The notes below the pieces were generated by a model, which was not told the origin of the DNA, did no database searches, and worked only from the letters and a program-made list of their open reading frames with translations. A stretch of DNA of 64,000 nucleotides from Chondrus crispus (lineage: Eukaryota; Rhodophyta; Florideophyceae; Gigartinales; Gigartinaceae), in the NCBI RefSeq assembly GCF_000350225.1, contig NW_005179065.1, forward strand, positions 86,069 to 150,068. Reading direction: 5' to 3'. Positions 20,347 to 31,128 of this stretch are shown here, piece by piece (within the stretch, counting starts at the first letter, position 1; each line of letters opens with the position of its first letter). A program made the position numbers and the translations under genes.

Positions 20347-21789
20347 GGTAGTGGTCGGGTGTCTGTGGTGGTTTTCGTGTTTTAAAAGAGGGCTTCGGAA
20401 GCACTAGGCGCACGGATCCCAGCTCATTTCACCCTTCATGTTGACGGTAGAGGGGAAAAGACTATTTCCTGTCAGTATCAAGTGAGAGTTCCCTCTCTCC
20501 GTCCTACATGTCTACATTCCGCACTCGTCGCAACGCTGTGCCGTCAATCCCTATCACGGAGCCCACCACACGCCGCAGCCGCTCACGGCCTCCCACGTTG
20601 CCCATCGCTATATCCCTGCCAGCAGTCCTTCCGTCCTTCATGTCACCACCGCCCTCGACATCCCCCACACCCCCCTCTATATGCCACAGCCGCCCTCGAC
20701 TTCTCCCACGCCCCCATGCCACCACAACCCTCAGCTCCTGCTCTCAGCTTCCCGCATGCCCCCGGGCCCCGACACCTCCCGCCCTCACCCCTCACCCTTC
20801 ACCCCTCTCGAGGTGCTTCCGCCCAGCACTGCCACCCGGCCCCGGCTCCCCTCCCCCACGCGCCCGCCCACGTCCTCCTGCCCCCCCAACTGATTCACCG
20901 GCCGGCACGCAGCGACCGCCTTCCGCGGTCCTCGCCCCTGCAGCGCAAGTGGTCCGCGCCGTCGCTCCTCGCCACCCCCTTCCCGCCCGGTCACTTCCGG
21001 CCCCTGCGCCCCGCGCTCAGCGCTCACCTCCCGCGCCCTGTCCGCGGCCCCTGTCGTCCCCCCCTCGTGCGCCCCTCGCGAAGGCGCTGCCGCCCGCGCC
21101 CACTCGCCCCTCCCAGTGACAGTCCCTTTCCCCCCGCAGCTGCCGCTGTAGCTTCTGAGTTGATGCGGAATTTTCAAATGGCCTGCGGAATTTATGCCCA
21201 AAATTTGGATTTGCAGCGGAACGACACATCTGGAAATTTTTACGCCACTATTAGGCGCACCAATCAGAACGGCGGCTTCCACAGAGCACACCAATCAGAT
21301 CAGCTGCATGTACAGACACACACGGTTTTTTTATGTACGATGGACGCCAGATTGGACGCCAGACTCCGCCCGCCGCGTGCAGCAATGCCCCGGACTGAAC
21401 TAGGACACTTGTCCCGCAGCGATTGGACAAGGCAGCGCCCGGGGAGAGCACGCCGAGCCCAACAACGCGACGAACACCGCTCGATGAGGCGCTGCTCCAA
21501 CTGATCCTCTGCCTCAAACCGGCATGCGCCAAGCCAAGGCGAGCGGCGGGGCCTGCTCAAGTAGATACGCGTACACCCTTCCACCACACCACGAGGACAG
21601 GCGCAGGGCGGGCTCTGCTGTACGGTGCACACACCTTGGCGCATCCTCATTTAACCGTCTCCTCCCCCACCTTCCCGCTTCCTCTTTTCTGCTTCAAGTC
21701 TCTACTCCCCTCACAGCTTCCTCTTATCGCCAAACCCCGCCTCCCCGTATCACTATCTACACTTATTGTCGAATCTCGCACCTTTTTAG
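20347..21789. other. C-rich filler between the two Harbinger-1 genes
   Basis: About 1.4 kb, very rich in C on the plus strand, open in more than one frame (for example 20482-21504 and 20508-21119) with Pro/Ser/Arg-rich products. Openness in overlapping frames follows from the base composition, so I do not call a gene. In Harbinger-2 the same two genes end only 30 bp apart, so this is probably an insertion. No termini or target duplication were found. Confidence 0.5.
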
Positions 21790-22983
21790 TCAAGAAACTA
21801 ACAAGGTGCGAGCTTCGATGTATTCTTGAAGTGAAGGAGGAGTGACACCGAAGTAACGTGAGATTTGATTGGGGTAGCAAGAATTGTGTAGGTTGCACAT
21901 GAGCATAGTGCCAAGATAAAGGAGGCCAAACGGCAATTCGCCAAGTTTCATCTTCCTTTTTTTGTCACATGCCGGGAAGTACAGTTTAACCTCTTTAAAT
22001 ATCCATTCCACTGTGACCCTGACCTTCGACATGGATGCATTGAACGCCCTCTGGTTAACGTTCAGGTTGCTTCCTTGGAAGGGCCCTTCCATGAAATTTC
22101 TCCAATTGTAACCAGAATCTCCAAACAAAACATACTGCTCCCCATTGACCTGTAGAATGCTGCCAAAGTTGCTCTCAATCCCACTGCATGAAAACATGAA
22201 CCAGTCATGGCGCCTCCCTACTGCAGGTCCGTAGGCATGTAGTATCATCCCGTCACGTGTAGTAACGGCCTGGTACTTCAGGGCGTGTTTGCGCTTGTGG
22301 CCGTTATAAACAACGAGCTGCTTCATATAACCGCTGGGACGAGCAACACCGAGAACAGTGCCGCCCACAAACCCAATACAGTTTTTTAGAGCCGCGCCGC
22401 ACTCGCAAATCCCGTCGCTAAATGGTCCTGCCCGTGTTTCCATATAGCTCTGTGGTACAGGGCTAAGAAGAAGGTGACCACTAGCCGACAAAAAATGATC
22501 CATACCCTCCCAGAAGATCTCAGAGAGCTGGGAGGGGTGCTTGCCAAATATACCGCAAATGTCCTCCCATCGATCCGGCACAGCCATGCCACGTAGAATT
22601 ATGCAGGTGGCTAGGATCGGGTGAACTGCGTATCGATTTCGCTTTGTCATGGACTGGTTAGACGGCCACCCGAGAACCGGCACCAACGAACACACGTCGA
22701 CGATCCGAAACCTGAAGTGCCGCAGAGCCTCTCTGTCGCTGAAGCGATTAAAGTTAAACATAAAATCTGTTGCCGCGATACGTTGAGACCGGTCGAGCAG
22801 TTTGTTGCACTGCTCAGTCCAGATGTCATGTTCGATGTCAAGCGCTAAAAGTGTGGGGGATCTGGAGATAGAAGAGGGGTGTACGTGGCGGTTAAAATAT
22901 CGCATGCCTACAGGAAGAAGTAGGCTGCCGTAGACGGCAGCACGAGCGGTGCACGTCGTGAGTTTGAAGTTCTTTTGGGACAT
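21790..22983 (-). CDS. PIF/Harbinger DDE transposase with a catalytic Asp replaced by Gly
   Basis: 397 residues, one complete frame. It belongs to the DDE_Tnp_4 family: N-terminal region to about residue 110, helix-turn-helix-like segment (RWEDICGIFGKHPSQLSEIFWEG, 138-160), then the RNase H-fold core. The motif normally IDGT is FVGGT (205-209), so the first acidic residue is Gly207 (codon GGC at 22363-22365; Asp GAC is one transition away). The others are present: GRRHD (Asp260), GDSGYNW (Asp289), VRVTVEWIFKEVK (Glu326). The C terminus PPSLQEYI is typical. The open frame with one missing catalytic residue suggests recent inactivation. Confidence 0.85.
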   Translation of the reverse strand: MSQKNFKLTTCTARAAVYGSLLLPVGMRYFNRHVHPSSISRSPTLLALDIEHDIWTEQCNKLLDRSQRIAATDFMFNFNRFSDREALRHFRFRIVDVCSLVPVLGWPSNQSMTKRNRYAVHPILATCIILRGMAVPDRWEDICGIFGKHPSQLSEIFWEGMDHFLSASGHLLLSPVPQSYMETRAGPFSDGICECGAALKNCIGFVGGTVLGVARPSGYMKQLVVYNGHKRKHALKYQAVTTRDGMILHAYGPAVGRRHDWFMFSCSGIESNFGSILQVNGEQYVLFGDSGYNWRNFMEGPFQGSNLNVNQRAFNASMSKVRVTVEWIFKEVKLYFPACDKKRKMKLGELPFGLLYLGTMLMCNLHNSCYPNQISRYFGVTPPSLQEYIEARTLLVS

Positions 22984-23094
22984 GGTGAGGGTTGGTGCTG
23001 CTACTCACAACCTCGATGCGAAATGCGCTATCGTAATCTATCTGACAAATTCCTAGACGTTAGTCTAGGTGTAAGCAAGAAAAAAGGGGACTCG
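22984..23094. other. Upstream flank of Harbinger-1 transposase
   Basis: Short non-coding sequence that should contain the right inverted repeat of Harbinger-1. A hairpin CCTAGAC/GTCTAGG occurs at about 23052-23069. I could not pair it with a left end. Confidence 0.3.
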
Positions 23095-23870
23095 TTATTA
23101 CACGTGTTCACTTTTTTCTGTAAAGTACACGTGTTCACTTCTCCTTATGAGGGGAACGGGGTGTGAGGGGAACGGGGTGGTGCTGAACTTTTCTGTAAAG
23201 TAATAAAGTACACGTGTTCACTTCTCTTTATGAGGGGAACGGTGTCGATGAAGCTACGACAAGTTGAATTAATTCCATCAAGAACCAGTTCGTTGATCCG
23301 TTTCTGATCCTGCGATCCTTCAGGGCCGCACTACAATTATGAAATTCCTCTTTAGAATGAAGCGAGATAGTAGGGATTTGGGGAAGAGAAAAAGATGTCC
23401 TATGGAGTTAGAAGAAGACTTGCGAAAGGTCAAGAGCCTGATACTGTTTTTCGCTACAAACAGACACCACTCACAGCGCTGCTAGATCTTTGAAGAAGGG
23501 AGGTAGATGTCGCCAGAAAGAGAGAGAGAAAAAGGAGACCCAAGAATAAAAAGTTGTTTGTGCTATTGCCGCAACTTCGTCATCGCGCTGCTCTCGTGGG
23601 CAACTCCCCTCGTCCGGTGACGAGGAGACCGCGCACCAACCTAAGGCCTTATTTGATCGACAAACGGGGTGGTGCTGAACTTTTCTGTTCTGTAAAGTAG
23701 TAAAGTACACGTGTTCACTTCTCTTTATGAGGGGAACGGGGTGTGAGGGGAACGGGGTGGTGCTGAATTTCTTTTCTGTAATAAACTTTTCTTTTCTGTT
23801 TATTTTTTTCTCACTTCTCTTTGTGATGGGAACGGGGTGGTGCTGTCTGCACGGCTGTTTCCAGAGGTGT
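23095..23870. repeat. Degenerate tandem repeat cluster
   Basis: A unit built from GTAAAGTACACGTGTTCACTT, CTCTTTATGAGGGGAACGG and GGTGGTGCTGAACTTTTCT recurs in two blocks (about 23095-23260 and 23650-23870), with partial units between. The two blocks flank about 400 bp of unrelated DNA with no gene. The CACGTG core is a palindrome. Confidence 0.7.
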
Positions 23871-23943
23871 ACCCTTGGATACTGTTCAGGTCATAAGTTG
23901 AACCGAAGTCTTGGCGCCAACCCGCCTGAAAGGTTTATACTGT

Positions 23944-24395
23944 TGTAACTGGCTGCATTTGCAGGGGCAGGAAGGATAGCAATGGTGAAGGTTGACTATC
24001 TACAGGAAGAAATTAACAGGCACCGATAAGCCCGAGCGTGTTTGCTCTCTTTCTTCCTCCTCACTCGCCTACTCCCTCTCTCTATCATGGCTACAAACGG
24101 TTAGCGCTGTATGTGCACCTCTGGCGGAGGTTTGCAATTGCGTGTGGTTCTAGACTGCAGACCCGCTCTGCTGCGAATGGTCGTAGACTACTAGCTTCTA
24201 ATTAAAAGCGTAGCGTCCTTTGGTCTCTAATTAAAACCGTGGCGTCCTTTGGCCTCCTTCTTGAAGAAGGATAGCGAAGGGTCTTTGCTGCCTTGCACTT
24301 ACAGCTTCGACATTCTTTTGGTAGAATGTCTGCCTAATTAGGCCGCGGTAGTACAGACTGCTGCGAGCTTTACAGTCTGCCGACTTAGCATAACA
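23944..24395 (-). repeat. 3' LTR of Copia-E (unbroken copy)
   Basis: 452 bp, beginning TGTAACTGGCTGC and ending TTAGCATAACA on the plus strand. Around 24200-24262 it has a local duplication of TCTAATTAAAA(G/C)CGT(A/G)GCGTCCTTTGG. The sequence GGTAGAATGTCTGCC is the uninterrupted Harbinger-2 target. Confidence 0.9.
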
Positions 24396-24596
24396 CCCAC
24401 CCCCAGTCCTCGGAGATGAGTTAGCTTTAGCTGCATCGGAGTGGACTTAGTTTGCCGTGCTTGCGGATATTTGAGCTGTTCTGTTTTTTTGCCTTTACAC
24501 AGCGGTACGCGCGTGGTGGGTTGGATTATTGCGTATGGCAGAGTGGGATGCAATGGTTGGTGTGCAGGTCAAAGAGGGGTAGAAAATGCATGACGT

Positions 24597-26399
24597 TTAG
24601 TTCCAAGTCTCGCTATCGACTGCATAGCCTCGATCCAGATTCACGTTCATATCTCCGTTTGCGCACATGTCGTTGAGCTTCTTGTATAGATGCATATTCC
24701 TTTTTGTCAGTGCGTCGGCAACGTTATCCGTTCCCGGGATCAAGCGCATCATATCCAATTCTCGAGACTCGAAGCTGTTTCTCATGCGCTGCACAGTTTG
24801 CCTGAGTCGGTACTCTGTGCTTTCGTGCAGCGTGGTTATCGTGTCATAGAGTGCACGAATATCCACGTTGAGCTCTTGCTTTGTGTACTGGTTGGGGAAG
24901 AGTGAGTTGATCGCCATCTTGTAATAGTATCCTCGGTCATCACCGTGCGCAGCGGCAAGTATCTCCGAGCCGTATGATGAATAACTAACCCTCTTTTGCT
25001 TATGGCTGGTCCAATCTATAGGATGAAAGATCTCGCTCAATCCATCTTTGGCGATGACCCTGAGTCCAGTTATGAGACCAGTCTGCCCGTAGTCCCGATC
25101 TCGAGGGTGGGCTGCGTCGGAGAACGTGCTAAGGATTACTGCCTTCGTCTGTATTGGCTTTCGATAAGTCAGCCATGGTTTCAACGATAGCAGCTCCTTG
25201 AGCATGTCATTGGCGATGACAAGGCCCTGTACTGTTAGGCGCGGTAATTTCTGCTGCATCAAAGGGGTAACTAGTAGTGCCTGCGGGAGTACACCGTTTC
25301 CCAAGTACAGCAGTGCTCCGGCGAGGCTGCGGTACTGTTTCTTTTCTGCATTGCTCGCTAGTTCATCTCGCTCTTTGCTCCTCTGTCTCGAAATTTTGAT
25401 TGGTCTAAGTCTGTCGATGTACCTCATCATGGACATTCGGATGTTTCCGTCGTTGTCTTGCTGGATCTCGCATCCATCGAAGTGAAACTTGTCGTCGATG
25501 ACAACTTTCCCGACGTCGAATCGCTTCTTCAGGCAGTCGATGAATTTGCAGATGTTCTCGGTGCGCCCGCCGATGAGGAAGTCATCTGTAACTTTCGCTA
25601 CGATAAGCGATATCCTCCCGTGTCGGTCTCTTCGGATGAAGAGCTGACTTAGTCCGAAGTCACGTTGTAGACCGCCTTCTGTCAACATCCAAGCTTCTAT
25701 GGTCTTCTGCCATTGGCGCCCAGCTTCTACGATTCCGTATGGGAGCTTGAGGAGGCGCCACAGTACACCGCGAGCGTAGCCAAACAAGTTGTGCCATTCC
25801 AGCGGAGGTCGGACATATATGTCCCTCTTGATGGGACCACTCTGCAGATATGCCCCTTTGATATCGGCCATTGCGAGTCTCATGCCGAGAAAGGTTACGA
25901 TCGATAGTAAGAGTCTGATTATGCCGAGCTGTGCCGTGGCTGAGTCTTTCCTGATCGCATCTTTCTCATCATCTCTATTCCCATGTGGCACTATGCGGGA
26001 TTTCATCTCTCGTTCTCCAAGTTCCGAGGTTTTTAATTTGTACACGACATGCGAAGTGATGATGTTGGCGTTGTCAGGGACGTCTCTTTCAAGAGTGGTT
26101 TCGAATGCGTCCGTCCAGTTGGATTGGTACTCTTTCGTGAACGCTTGCTCGAGTATCCATGGCGGGGCGAGTTCTAGTTTGTGCCTGGTCACTTGTTGCG
26201 ATCCTACTTCGTCGTAGATCATGTCGAGAATTCTGCTCTTGTCGGATTGCAACTTTGGCCGGTCTAGCGCTGTCTGTTGTTCGGCCCCGTGTTCTGCGTA
26301 TGTCCCTATGTCGTGTTTCGGTCCACGTACCTCGGTCTTCGTCATCATACTCGTGAGCGTTTCCGGATGTGCTCCTGCTGCTGTGTGTCTCTCTGTCAC
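24597..26399 (-). pseudogene. Copia-E reverse transcriptase and RNase H
   Basis: A 600-codon frame, the largest piece of Copia-E pol. Motifs: AFTKEYQSNWTDAF and VYKLKTSE at the RT start; MRLAMADIKGAYLQSG (first catalytic Asp); VAKVTDDFLIGGR where copia elements usually have YVDD (the two Asp are kept, Tyr-Val is Val-Thr); then YRSLAGALLYLGN, FSDAAHPRDRDYGQTG (RNase H) and PGTDNVADALTKRN at the end. The protein is long enough to be a complete RT-RNase H, but the upstream domains are in other frames, so the polyprotein is broken. Confidence 0.8.
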
Positions 26400-27264
26400 C
26401 CCCCATCCGGAGGTGCGTATCCGAGTTCTTCCTCAAGCGTGCAGGCCAGGAGTTCTTTTGTCAGCTCACCTTTCGGGGCGACGCGAACGTCTTCGTATGC
26501 GGGTTTCATCGTGGGTCCGCCGCATATTGCGCCGTTCTTGTATCTACGAACTTCAAGGAAGTGAGGATGGGCTTTTTCCACTCTGGCGCGTATCCATTCG
26601 TTTGGTTCATTGTTCTTGGACGATGCGTACCAGACCCATGCGTCGTCTGATGGTTGGAAGAGTTCCGGTGTTGTTGTGTTCGGCGTGCGGGATCGAAACA
26701 CTCTCTGTAATGCCCTCGTTGCCATCTGCTCGGTATGTGCGTTGAGCAGCTCTTGGGATATCTCGGATGATGGGATTCCAAGTATCGCTGGCTGGTATCC
26801 CCTCACAAGCTGGAACGAGCTAAGTATTTGCGAACCAGAAAACATGTTGGATAGGAAAGTTGCTCTGGAGATGATTCTCTGCGGTGCTGAGTTGGTTTTG
26901 TCGGTCATCAGCCTTTTAGCGATGTTCTTGATGATCCCGTTCTTCCGTTCGGCGAAGCCTATTTTATTGTGTCGTCTCGTAGGCCTTGGTTTGAAGCGAA
27001 TTTCATGGCTTGAGAAGAAGCGTTGTAGTCTTGGGCTGTGGTATTCGTCGTCTGCTGAGCTGGCATGGGGCGTACCGTGTCGGCATATCCAGAGTTGGTC
27101 CACCGCCTGGATGATAGTGTCGATGTTCTTCTTTTCGACGATATCGCACTCAGAATATCCTGTTCCGGTGTCGGTTATAACGATGAGCGTATATTTGACT
27201 CCGCGTATGTCGATGTATGTAAAATCGATCTGGATTTCCTGGTTGAACCCCTCGTTGACGTGTG
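26396..27264 (-). pseudogene. Copia-E integrase core
   Basis: Frame 27103-26396 contains the second half of the integrase core: MDQLWICRHG, SADDEYHSPRLQRFF (second Asp region) and HNKIGFAERKNGIIKNIAKRL, where Glu of AERKN is the third catalytic residue. The first Asp region lies just upstream in another frame. It is followed by a C-terminal extension (WVWYASSKNNEPNEWIRARV) that leads to the RT segment. Confidence 0.75.
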
Positions 27265-27879
27265 TCAGCGATATTTTCTTCGACGGTAGCGGTCTGCCAT
27301 TCCGCGCGCATACTTCGCATGCATCGTCGATGACGTCAATGGCTCGTGCGAGGGTTTCGCTGAGGATCCCGGCGCTCCTGCATAGATCTTTGACTTGTCT
27401 TGCGGGTGCGTGCGTGAGTCTGTGGATGTGCTTCGCCAGCGTTTGGGTGCTCTTGTCGCTCGTGCTTGGACATTAGTGAGGAATGTTCCAATAGCGGTAC
27501 GCGGTAGTGATGCGAATTCGACTCTGATTCGAATGCAATCGGGATTACCTTTGTGATCGGGTGAGATGTAAGTGTTGAGCTTCGTCGGGGCATTGCCAGT
27601 TGGTCTCAGTATTTTGATGTGTGGGGCGTTCGTCAGGTTGTGCCGGTCTGTGTGCTGTGCTACGTCAAGTCCGATGATTATTGGGGAGTCCCCTCGGACC
27701 ACGTCGAAGGTGAAAGAGGTTGGTTTACCATTTCTGTCATCTATGGTGATATACCATGCACCCACAACTGGTTTGGGGTTGAGGCATTGCTCGCCCCACC
27801 CATGCATATAGTTGGCACGGGGAGGCTGGACGTCGAGTGATACACCTAGAACATCGCAAAGGGGTGTGGCTTGGTTCAA
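27265..27879 (-). pseudogene. Copia-E protease-like region and integrase N terminus
   Basis: A 204-codon frame. Its start (PLCDVLGVSLDV ... DSPIIIGLDVAQH) has the spacing of a retroviral-type protease, with IIGLDV as the usual second-lobe motif; the active-site DSG would lie just upstream in another frame. Its end runs towards the integrase zinc domain but in the wrong frame. The call rests on order and weak motifs. Confidence 0.5.
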
Positions 27880-27919
27880 TCCTGCTGTTGACGTTGGTGG
27901 TCCGGGATCGAAGATGGGG

Positions 27920-29345
27920 TTAGGGTCGGTGTGGAGCTTCGCCGATCCTAGTCCCGAAAATACGAATCCACGTCGCTCTCGCTGTCATAGGAATCGCATC
28001 TGGGATTCTTCTTTTGCGTTTCACTACTGTGTGGGTTGGGATCCCTGAAGCGTACACGTCGCCTGTCATCGTTGTCGCGCCCACGCTTATCATCGCGTTT
28101 ACCTTCTTGCCTGTACCTGCGGTCGTAAGAATCGTCGTCGCTACGAGGGAATTTTCGGTCTGCCTCGGGGCATTCTGGATCTCACCTCCAGTGACCTTTG
28201 CCACCACACGCTGTGCAGTATGAATTCTTCTTGGTACCGGTTCCAGGCTGTATGTAACCGCGTCTATCGCCACGAGGGTGTCGTCCATCCGCCGGTCGGT
28301 TTCCTTCGCTTCTGTAGCGTGGCATGTCGAAAGGACGGTTTTTGGTGAACATCAAGCCGATTTGTTTCGTGGATGCGGGTGGCCTATGGGTGGCTTCTAT
28401 TGTCGGCGGGTCGGAGTCTGCTGCTTTGATTACTCGCGATGAGTCGCCATTGCCAGCCCTGTGGTCCACTTCTGACTTGATATCTTTAAGAGCGTCGACA
28501 GCTTTGTCAAGGCTGATTGTGAAGGGAACTCTGTCTTTTCCGTTGACCTGTTCGAATCTAGTTTTGACATTGTTTATGAGATACGCTTGCTTCGTCATTG
28601 TCACTTGAAGCTTTTCTATCTTTGTAGGATCAAGGCCGGTCCCGGCTGTTACTGAGGCTGATAGTGCCTTGACTACATCTGATGCAGAAGTAGAGTACAT
28701 CAGTATCTCGGAGATGATTTTCTCACTGACGGCTAGAGACTTGTTTGGGTTGCTGTCGCGGTCCTTTGCTCCGGCTATTAGGATGGTAATGATGCTATTG
28801 AATGTTGATGCAAGGAGGTTGGCGTTCTCTAACAATATCATCGCGAAGTTTTGGCTGTCTTGGGAGTCAGAGTCTGCGTGGCAGTGATTGAGGTAGGCTT
28901 GCGCTATACCACGGAAGTGTTCAGCGTACGACGCATATGACTAACCGCGGCTTCGTGTGCACTTGTATACCTCTTGGCTCATTCGCACAAGGCGGCGGAC
29001 GCCGTCAGTTACGGAATCCTTTGCTAGTAGGTCTACAATATTCTCAACACTGGCTGCGTGTTCCTTGTCGGTAAAGGCTGTGCCATCGTCTTGCTCGAAC
29101 GTCAGGTCTCCTGAGGCTATGGAGCTGTCAAGTACGCGCTGGTATGACGGGTCCATCGATGCGTATAGTGCCAGACCTATTGCGCTTGAGATTCCTTTTG
29201 CCTTGGAATGTCCACCCCGGGCGAACACTCTGAGTCGTTGTTGCCACATCCGAACATCATGTCGGTACTTGTGTTTGTCTGTGCTTGGCGTGAGCCTCGG
29301 GGCGTCGAGGAGTCTACCTGGATATCTAGAGCCTTCTGGGCCCAT
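27920..29345 (-). pseudogene. Copia-E gag, with start codon inside the primer-binding site
   Basis: Gag is spread over frames 29345-28941 and 28841-28182. The first ATG in frame (29345-29343) is four bases from the LTR and is part of the primer-binding site; the product begins MGPEGSRYPGRLLDAPRLTP. A zinc knuckle begins YCTACGGKGHWR near 28190 and its last Cys falls in the next frame. Stops between the parts show decay. I have no independent evidence that the ATG is used. Confidence 0.6.
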
Positions 29346-29348
29346 AAC
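29333..29348 (-). other. Copia-E primer-binding site (initiator tRNA-Met anticodon type)
   Basis: Directly after the LTR the element strand reads GTTATGGGCCCAG, the same kind of site as in Copia-B and Drosophila copia, complementary to the anticodon arm of initiator tRNA-Met. Confidence 0.8.
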
Positions 29349-29732
29349 TGTAACTAGCTGCATTTGCAGGGGCAGGAAGGATAGCAATGGTGAAGGTTGA
29401 CTATCTACAGGAAGAAATTAACAGGCACCGATAAGCCCGAGCGTGTTTGCTCTCTTTCTTCCTCCTCACTCGCCTACTCCCTCTCTCTATCATGGCTACA
29501 AACGGTTAGCGCTATATGTGCACCTCTGGCGGAGGTTTGCAATTGCGTGCGGTTCTAGACTGCAGACCCGCTCTGCTGCGAACGGTCGTAGACTACTAGC
29601 TTCTAATTAAAAGCGTGGCGTCCTTTGGTCTCTAATTAAAACCGTGGCGTCCTTTGGCCTCCTTCTTGAAGAAGGATAGCGAAGGGTCTTTGCTGCCTTG
29701 CACTTACAGCTTCGACATTCTTTTGGTAGAAT
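29349..29732 (-). repeat. 5' LTR of Copia-E, left part
   Basis: Matches 23944 to about 24330 with about five substitutions. It stops at GGTAGAAT, where Harbinger-2 begins; the rest is at 34605-34672. Confidence 0.9.
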
Positions 29733-29760
29733 AGAGAGTTTACGAAGCACCAATTCTCGT
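29733..29760 (+). repeat. Left terminal inverted repeat of Harbinger-2
   Basis: Exact reverse complement of 34574-34601. Confidence 0.95.
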
Positions 29761-29958
29761 TTGAAATCTCGATAAAACTCTATCGACAATTTTGCGTTGA
29801 TTTATTACATATTATTTGCAAAAGGCAGTACGAACTCCCAGATCTCGTAAGGATCTGGGAACGAGTAATCAGCCTCTGGACGACGTCGAGTACGACAATT
29901 TCCCGCACACGAGACCGGCTCATCTATCCCATACCGCACAACCCAACCGCTATACGGA

Positions 29959-31098
29959 ATGCGGCAAACAGACTTCACAGTCGGGAATGTCCTGCGCTGC
30001 AAACGCTATCTGCGACGCCGTTCACTATTACTACGGGCAAGTAACGCCCCATACTCCTATCAGCTCCGAATCATTGCGAAGGCTAGGCGTCTACGTGGCG
30101 ATATCCAAAATATCAACCTACGCTCCCTTTCTATCTCCATCAATTCTTTCAACATCAACATCTATTCAGATGAATCCGCATTACGCGATTTTCGTTTTCA
30201 GATAAAGGATATTGCTAGGATTAGTGATACGATGGATTGGCCAGAGGGGAGAACAGAGCGCAACGGCTACAAATGCGTGCCGTTCACAGCATGTTGCATA
30301 TTACTAAGAAGGATGGCCTCGCCTTGCCGATGGGCCGATGTCGAATATCTTTTTGGTATGCGCTCCTCAGCCCTCAGTGAGGTATTCTGGGAGATCATGG
30401 AGTCCTTTTATGAAGCACAAGGGCATCTGGTACTAGATCTAAAGGAGGGATTGCTGGTTCAAAGGGCGGAGAGGTACGCGTATAGTATACAGAATGCTGG
30501 GGCTCCACTTGACAGTTGTATCGGTTTCATAGACTGCACGAAGATTAAAATGACACGTCCAGGTGGGCATGCCAGTCTTCAACGTAGTAGTTATTCGGGT
30601 CATAAGAGGTTCCACTGTCTCATTTACCAAACGGTGACAACCCCGGATGTGCTTATTTTCAACCTGTATGGGCCGGAGGTGGGACGAAGGCATGATTTGA
30701 CGCTGTTAAGACAAAGCGGGCTCCAGGAAGGTTTGCAAAACTGTCTAAACGTCAACGGGCGGCATTTTTATTTATACGGTGACGCCGCATACATACATAG
30801 GCCATGGCTACAGGTGGCGTTTCCTCGCGCGGGAGCATCCTTGGAGCGTCAAGTCTTTAACACGTGCATGAGCGGAGTTAGAATCGCAGTGGAGTGGAAC
30901 TACAAGGATTTGAAACATCTCTGGGCGTTCAACGACTTCCCCAGAGCTCTCAAGGTGCGATAAGGGCCAGTTGGTTTGATCTACACCGCTTCCGCGCTTC
31001 TCCTCAACTTCAAGACCTGCCTTGAGGGCGGCGGTCAGCGGCAGGCATACTTCAAGTGCCCACCCCCAACCCTCACGGAGTACCTGAATGCAGAATAA
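29959..31098 (+). pseudogene. Harbinger-2 DDE transposase with one in-frame stop
   Basis: The frame opens at 29959 and runs to TAA at 30961-30963. The same frame then continues for 45 codons to TAA at 31096-31098, ending PPPTLTEYLNAE, the normal family C terminus, so the first TAA is a nonsense mutation. DDE_Tnp_4 motifs: FIDCTKIKM (first Asp kept, Gly of IDGT is Cys), GPEVGRRHDLTLL, GDAAYIHRPW (second Asp) and GVRIAVEWNYKDLK (Glu). It is related to, but clearly distinct from, the Harbinger-1 transposase. Confidence 0.8.
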
Positions 31099-31128
31099 AG
31101 TCACCTGCGCGGGATCGCAGCTTTTGTT

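Noticed and set aside
20482..21504. 340-codon proline-rich frame
   Set aside because: Overlapping frames are open over the same C-rich DNA; the product is low complexity and no start context or domain is visible.
29666..29760. Candidate small gene at the Copia-E LTR and Harbinger-2 junction
   Set aside because: The frame joins LTR and TIR sequence; it is an insertion by-product.
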